The notes under the pieces are model-generated. The model made no database searches and was not told the origin of the DNA. It saw nothing but the letters and a program-made list of their open reading frames with translations. A DNA stretch of 64,000 bases from Druceiella hillmani (Eukaryota; Arthropoda; Insecta; Lepidoptera; Hepialidae): positions 3,914,501-3,978,500 of the forward strand of contig JAYKKI010000077.1 of assembly GCA_039881145.1 (NCBI GenBank), given 5' to 3'. The position numbers and the translations under genes were made by a program. Shown here one piece after another: positions 58,326 to 64,000 of this stretch (the first letter of the stretch is position 1; every line of letters starts with the position of its first letter).

Positions 58326-60394
58326 AAAATGAGAGAAATTCTAATTAGACTATCACGTGAGCTGCGAAAAAATGGAAGATAAAATATCCATTAAGTTCCA
58401 GGCGGTTTCTTAATATGGAATTACAATATTATTTAAAACAAAGAGATATTCATAAATGCTTTTAAGTACTCCACATACGATAAAACTTATATTCATAATC
58501 CTATAGCTTCTTATTGTCAATCTGATATTCCTATAATATCCTATTTTCTCTTCCAACTCAATGATCTTCTCATCGTTCCTCAGCGTGTGTATATTATACG
58601 TCACCAGATCCAGTCAGAAAGGAGTCTTTGCGGATTAATATGTTTTAACTCTATGCCATATTTTATGTTTCTAACAACAGTGGAAACATTGCATGAATTA
58701 ACTTTACGAAATGCAGCGAGTTGCATTCAAATTTTAAATATCCAGTCAAAAACTTTAAAAAGCCGAAGAAACTTAAAAATTACTGCTAGTCGATTTTAAG
58801 TCTGCTTTCTTTTTTTAATTATTTTTAATATATGCGATATTACTATGCTAAAGTATCAAACAAGTTCTATATTTTTTATTTCGTATTTTCCGACAAAATG
58901 CTACGTCCGAACAGAATAGAAATGATCTAAAATGTATGCTTGGAGATAAGAACTATAACGTGTTCCTTCTTGAGATCTTCGGGGAAAACCATTTTGGGTT
59001 ACTAATGTTTTTGATGTTATTTTTAAGCTTTTCTAAAAATATTTTGATTATCAAAATAATTTACCTTACAAATTTTCTATATGACTAAGTGGAATTATAA
59101 GATTTAAAAAAAATTAGGTAAACTTTGCTTTGATTTGTTCTTGCCATTATAAGGTTTATTATACTATACCAATTGTTGCATCCGAAAGTGTCTTGCGATC
59201 GTTTTGCAAAAACGAAGGTGTCATTTGTACCCAAATCTGAAGTTACTAACGATATTGTCAAATACGTGAGGATTTGTTATTGCTATATTAGAAAAATATA
59301 TATTTACAAATATGTTTATTTAATTAGTTAGGTTATGCGAATCCCTGATAATCTGTACAACGGTATTAACATTTCTCACCTTTTACATAGTTGTTTGCAA
59401 CAAGATATGACTAAGTTAAGAGTGAAATGTCAAGGAAGAGGATTTCTAAATTTACAGTAAAATATATCGCGCTGAAATAAATAAATTTTATTGGGAAGCA
59501 ACAACAAGAATAACGTGGGCCTGTTTAATTTAATGCCGGATGACAATTGATAAGGAATACGGTCAAGGCAATTCCTCAATTATAATGGGGAGAAAAAGCT
59601 GGCATTTGCGATTTAATTTAATGAAATACCCGTAATTATGCGCAATTTACGATGATGCATTAGTTGGTATTTAAGTGCAGTAACTGTATATAAATTAAGT
59701 GAGAATTTTACCATAATTCTAATTACCATTAATTAACTTCTTGGATCCGTTAATGCAGTAACTTATACCTACTTAGCGGTGAAAAGTGTGATACGTGTAC
59801 ATCAGGAAATGATCAAACAAAGAGTTTTGAAGCGACACTCGTTGATATAATAACGCAACATAATAACGCTTCAGACTTAACGAGAGACTGTAATAAGATG
59901 ACACGCAGGTACGTAACGACAGGTATAGATATTTTTCTGTTGTAGTATACACAATATGGACGTAGGATGGAGATGAATCTGTTAGAGATGAATCTGTTTT
60001 AGAGTAGTATCGGGGAAACCCTGATAAAACTGGTCGCGGGGACAATTGCCCACAATATGTAAATATTGATCCGATTTGTAATTTTATATCAATATTGTGT
60101 AATTGCTGAGGAGAGAAGGTGAGATATTTTTCAGATGGGATAACACCTGCAAAATAAGGCATTCAATTTATTTCAAAGTTCAAATATTTATTTACTCATA
60201 AAAATTTTAAATTCGGAACGCATTAAACATAACAAAGTGGCGGCTTTTTGACTCGAAAGGAAGACTACGCTTTAATGAATAAATCTTATTGCAAAATTCA
60301 AAAAGTTATTGTAAACGTCAAAAGACAAAAATAACGTTCCAATTGTGAATTTTGTGACGAAAATCACTAATAAGAATATTGTTTCAATAAACGA
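58326..60394. other. AT-rich sequence, no gene recognised
   Basis: A 129-codon minus frame at 59773-60162 has ordinary composition but no motif. It contains a small direct duplication (GAGATGAATCTGTT twice near 59967-59998). Confidence 0.35.
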
Positions 60395-60487
60395 ATGAAG
60401 GAGAATTCTGAAGAGGTATTTTTAATTCTTAGAGAAGAGGGAGAAAATGTCTCCGAGAAAGAGTTGATTGAATGGTGGAGTATGTGG
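60395..60487 (+). CDS. Candidate short first exon, unknown
   Basis: ATG at 60395 opens MKENSEEVFLILREEGENVS then EKELIEWWSMW, ending near a GTAAAT donor-like site at about 60488. The acidic amphipathic peptide is protein-like but only about 31 codons long, and no downstream exon is identifiable. Confidence 0.18.
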
Positions 60488-61472
60488 TAAATACCATTGA
60501 GCGATTAAAATTCGCCAAGTCTGCTTTTGCAGTTCAACAATATTTATTGGATATTTTTTTTCCTGTCGGAATTAATGGAAATGCCAGTTGATAGAGTCGG
60601 TTACTGAGTAAATCAAGCTTTTTATCTTTTCGATAAAGTATTACGAAGGGAACGGCTATACAGGAAAATTTCGACAACATGGACGTATACTCGACTGCAT
60701 TATATTATATACGTATAGTTCGATATACTGATTAGAATAGTGAACGTAACCAGGAGGCTATTAATATTAAATTACGTTGTCTAATATTATCGACATAAGC
60801 AATTTGTCTATAGAAGACGAAAGATAACTATGTCTACTCACGTGTCACTCAGATATTAATCAAAGATGAATCTAAATCGTCAGTCAAGGAATATTTAATC
60901 TTATTAGGTTATTATTGTGGTAACTTCGGTATACGATTTTTAAAAGCTGAGAAAAATTAACAATTATCAATGTATTATTGTTTGCCTGAATACAATACTT
61001 TTCCTGTTGTTATTAGACCAAACATTGGTTAAGCGGAAAGGGGAAAATGGTTTTGTCCCAAGAATATAGTCTTCAATCAACCTTTGTTTTTTTTGTCGAC
61101 ATATTTGAATTTTTATGTCGACATATTTTCTAGTCGAGTCTTTCAACGAATGCAGCAGGATGATCAGAGGCGAGGACAGGATGTTCATTATCTACTGGTG
61201 ATAGAAAAGCTGATTTACACATTAGCGAACATTCGTCCTATAACACTAAAAACTAGTCTTATATTATAGTAAACACTAAACTTCAAGACAAAAGATATGA
61301 ATTTCGGTTGATGTAAATTCTGATAATAATTTTTAACTAGATTGCGACGGGGTCTTCTGTTTATAATTAATTAAAATAACTCAGGCAGTTAATGAAGACT
61401 CTCTTGTTTAAGGTAATGTACTAGTCTCGTTTACGGTACCACGATCACTTGTTTATCGTAACATGTTTTTAA
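60488..61472. other. AT-rich sequence, no gene seen
   Basis: Nothing recognisable. Confidence 0.35.
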
Positions 61473-61835
61473 TTTCGATTGTGTGCTAAATGTAAGCAGA
61501 AGAGGTATCTTGTTGAGTGCCTTTGCCCAAGTACGATAGAAGATAATAAAACGTCTCTCGTTTTTATGGTGACAGGTTCTCATGTTCATAATTTGAACTC
61601 TTTGCAAAATGTAAGCAAGAGAAGTAGTTTATCGAAGTACATTTATATCGTAGTGATGTTGGCGGATATACTCTTGCTGTACTTTATAACGCCCGCTTCT
61701 CTCCTCTTATTTGTTTGGTTCGTTTATAAGGCGATACAATTAAGTAAGTGTACGCAGCTCATTAGGATACCATGGATAGCGATCAGCTGCGTTAACACAT
61801 ACTCGCTTGCGTTAGCATGCATCGGCATCTTTTAG
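61473..61835 (+). CDS. Unrecognised frame with two hydrophobic segments
   Basis: An open frame of about 120 codons lies in locally GC-richer DNA. The N-terminal half is polar (CAKCKQKRYLVECLCPS). The C-terminal half has two hydrophobic stretches (YIVVMLADILLLYFITPASL and, after KCTQLIRIP, WIAISCVNTYSLALACIGIF) that could cross a membrane. No ATG starts it at the 5' end, so it would be an internal or terminal exon. No family is recognised. Random origin is possible. Confidence 0.22.
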   Translation, partial: FRLCAKCKQKRYLVECLCPSTIEDNKTSLVFMVTGSHVHNLNSLQNVSKRSSLSKYIYIVVMLADILLLYFITPASLLLFVWFVYKAIQLSKCTQLIRIPWIAISCVNTYSLALACIGIF

Positions 61836-61897
61836 AATTGCTAAGCATAGCTATTCGTATGCATTTTAACTATATTTGATGCGGAAGCCGAATTGTT

Positions 61898-62020
61898 GTG
61901 CATGTTATGCCGACCAAAACCGCTTACTCTACCTACTGTACGCTGAAAAAAACATCCTGTTATTTTAATACTGGGCGTGCAGGATGTAGAGTAAACGGTT
62001 CTGGTTGGTATAACACGCAC
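61898..62020. repeat. Long imperfect hairpin, 46-bp arms
   Basis: 61898-61943 and 61975-62020 are inverted copies with about nine mismatches, mostly transitions, around a 31-base loop. Shared blocks include TTACTCTAC and CCAA/GACC-type stretches. The arms are GC-richer than the flanks. It could be a hairpin RNA gene or the ends of a small element. A minus-strand frame (61965-62165) overlaps it and is probably spurious. Confidence 0.65.
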
Positions 62021-62098
62021 ATGTATTTAGAATCACACATTCAATAAAATCTAGAGAATCGACGCCTAAACAACAACATCTAGCACACCAGCGGAGGA

Positions 62099-62145
62099 TA
62101 TAAAAGGTCCCCCACCACATGCTCGTTTGAACATTCGATCGTAGT
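62099..62145 (+). promoter_or_regulatory. Candidate TATA-box promoter
   Basis: TATAAAAG at 62099-62106 lies in a GC-richer context (GCGGAGGA before, GTCCCCCACC after). About 30 bases downstream is a stretch (ACATTCGATCGTAGTC) that could contain an initiation site. Spacing and context fit an arthropod Pol II core promoter. No coding exon follows that I can identify. Confidence 0.3.
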
Positions 62146-62165
62146 CTCCGGATTTTCTGTCGCAT

Positions 62166-64000
62166 CTCGACACAGATTTGTTATCTTACTATTATATCAG
62201 ACTATTTATAATTTATTTAAAGCACATACAATTTAATAAATTTAACTTCAATCAATTTAAATTTTGCAGTTCGTTGTTTACCTTTATATCTATTTGTTAA
62301 AATATTTAATGTTAATCTTTCATTATATAATGTACTCACTAATTATAAAATATTATATTGTAACTTCGTTAAAGTAAATAAAGTATAGGTTGATATCCGG
62401 CTTCACTGGAATAAAGATTTTGGTTTTTAAAAAGCTTTGTACAGCAAGGAGAGACATAATTCGTGTTTATACAAATATTTTTTTTGTATTATGGTTACAA
62501 ATTACGGGAAACAAAACAAGTTTAATGATCTTCTCTTTATGTTTCTGTAGCTTAAAATATTTAAAATGTAACTGTTAACAGTCATTTGTTTGCCTGTCTG
62601 ACTATTTGTCCAGGCCCACATAACTTTCGAGTTGAAATACATCATTGTACTGATTTAAAAATATTGATTACATATTCTTGAAATACTGATAAATGAACTA
62701 GGTATTTCCAAAGTGACTTAAAAAAAATGAAAGAAGTTATTACCATAAAAACTGATAATATACCGGTTCTTAAACAGGATAATTTATTATATATGTTACT
62801 GGAATTTAATAACAACAACTAGTAAAGTGCGACGATAAGTATTAGTAGTAAATTCCAAGGAACCGTCAGTGTTATGGGCCAAAAATTCTTTTTTATAAAT
62901 TTTACAAGATTGTGCGCGCAAAACCTTTATGCCAAATTGGAAATTAGTGAGGTGTAATCTTTTAAATGGAGCAGATTTTAGCACATGTAGGCTGACTGTG
63001 ATGGGGAAAAGTTAACCAATGTGATGGGTTTTTTCACGTGACTACCTCTTTAAATTCGTTATCGTAGTGGGGAAAATCCAGAACACTCGATACTAACAAA
63101 ATTAGGAGACAAAGTTGGCAAAGCAGCTCAGAATCTATCGTCTACATGTAAAATCTAATTTAGCTAGGTCCCCGCTATTTTAGATCTATTTTCGCGCGTC
63201 TGGGAACTTACGTGCAGTTTAAATTTTAATTCGATGAAGCTACGACGCTTGTCTAATTCTCAATCAACAGTTAGTCTTCGATGGTCTATAGTTAGGGCAC
63301 CCACTTTTTTTGAGGAATTCCTGTTCCTTTTCTGAAATTTCCATTACAAAAAGCACATATGTTACTTCATATAGACAAATTCTTTATGAACACCGACCTT
63401 TTTTTTATTTTAAAACTAAAAAAAAATTATTTTGGAAAAGAGATTTTGTTTTGTAAACGATTTGATGATATTATGTGGTTTGACACACCTAAAAACTTTG
63501 GTTTCATAGAACGGAATTTTGTTTTCAAGAAAAATTCGGTTGTTATACTGTTTGTAATATAAAAAATACACCTACCCACTATGGATCATTTTATCAAGAA
63601 AGAAATCGTGTTTTTACATATGAGTGATGGTCCACGGGGACTTATAAGGTCATTCGCATGCTATGTAATGATTATATTTATTTCATGCTATTTCATATTA
63701 CGTGAACGCAAGTTGAGGGCACACTGACAAGACTCAGACAAAAGTCAGGCCAAAGATTATGCAGCATTAAACATTTATCAAAGATTGATCGTTGGGAAAA
63801 GCGTCAGAATGCGGTCAAAATTATCCTGACAAATTTAAATTGCGTCATGCTCCAGGTGTCTAGTTATGGGTTAGTATGTGAATTGATCATAATATTCATG
63901 TTATAATATATATCTTATAAAAGGTGTGATATATATATGAGAATTGTATACTAAGGGCAAAATTTGATGGTGACACTGATAGTTCTGTGAGATGCCTATG
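62166..64000. other. AT-rich sequence, no gene recognised
   Basis: Short frames only (for example 63359-63562, rich in Phe and Lys). If the promoter above is real, this would be 5' UTR and first intron. Confidence 0.35.

Noticed and set aside
59773..60162. 129-codon minus frame
   Set aside because: No recognised domain; Ser/Tyr-rich and contains a small direct duplication; length alone is not sufficient support.
1..64000. CRISPR arrays, operons, rRNA genes or an endogenous virus
   Set aside because: No regularly spaced repeats, no clustered bacterial-type genes, no rRNA sequence, and no viral protein motifs were seen; the reverse transcriptases are of non-LTR retrotransposon type.

Overview
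The window looks like nuclear DNA from an arthropod, most likely an insect. It is very AT-rich, has long stretches without open frames, contains spliceosomal introns, and carries TA/CA microsatellites. Its transposon relics are of several classes common in insects: non-LTR retrotransposons, a mariner-type element, pogo-like elements, hAT-like elements and a THAP-domain relic. Two short repeat tails (about 21.1-21.2 kb and 36.2-36.4 kb) and one RTE-like tail (20.1-20.2 kb) resemble repeats I associate with insect genomes, especially Lepidoptera, but I cannot name the species.

The only convincing host gene is a partial one on the + strand near the left edge. It has an exon at 2037-3022 encoding one classical C2H2 zinc finger followed by a long hydrophilic tail, and possibly an upstream exon at about 1037-1415. 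A few short coding-like segments (10135-10230, 12750-12980 minus, 29869-29979, 60395-60487, 61473-61835) may be exons of genes not otherwise visible, but none is recognisable.

Layout of the rest. 6.3-7.9 kb: a 5'-truncated Jockey-like retrotransposon on the minus strand, with a 15-bp target-site duplication and one stop codon. 9.5 kb: a compact miRNA-sized hairpin. 11.5-12.3 kb: a non-autonomous hAT-like element with an 8-bp duplication. 14.4 and 17.6 kb: microsatellites. 18.1-18.35 kb: a foldback element with arms of about 95 bp. 22.7-24.7 kb: a decayed pogo-like transposase on the minus strand. 32.3-36.1 kb: an endonuclease/RT/RNase H retrotransposon, GC-richer than its surroundings, with a 15-bp duplication. 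36.4-46.1 kb: almost 10 kb of AT-rich DNA with no genes seen. 46.4-48.4 kb: a small RT relic and two tandem repeats. 51.4-57.7 kb: a cluster of transposon relics, holding a mariner-type element with intact ends, a second pogo-like relic, an intron-containing hAT relic and a THAP relic. 61.9-62.15 kb: a long imperfect hairpin just upstream of a TATA-like sequence.

The recognisable genes do not form a pathway. The coding content is mostly dead mobile elements. I see no operon, CRISPR array, rRNA or tRNA gene, and no convincing novel multi-gene system. The best leads are the structural ones: the hairpins, a retrotransposon whose stop codon lies in its terminal repeat, an inverted insertion inside the mariner transposase, and a hAT relic with a readable splice junction.
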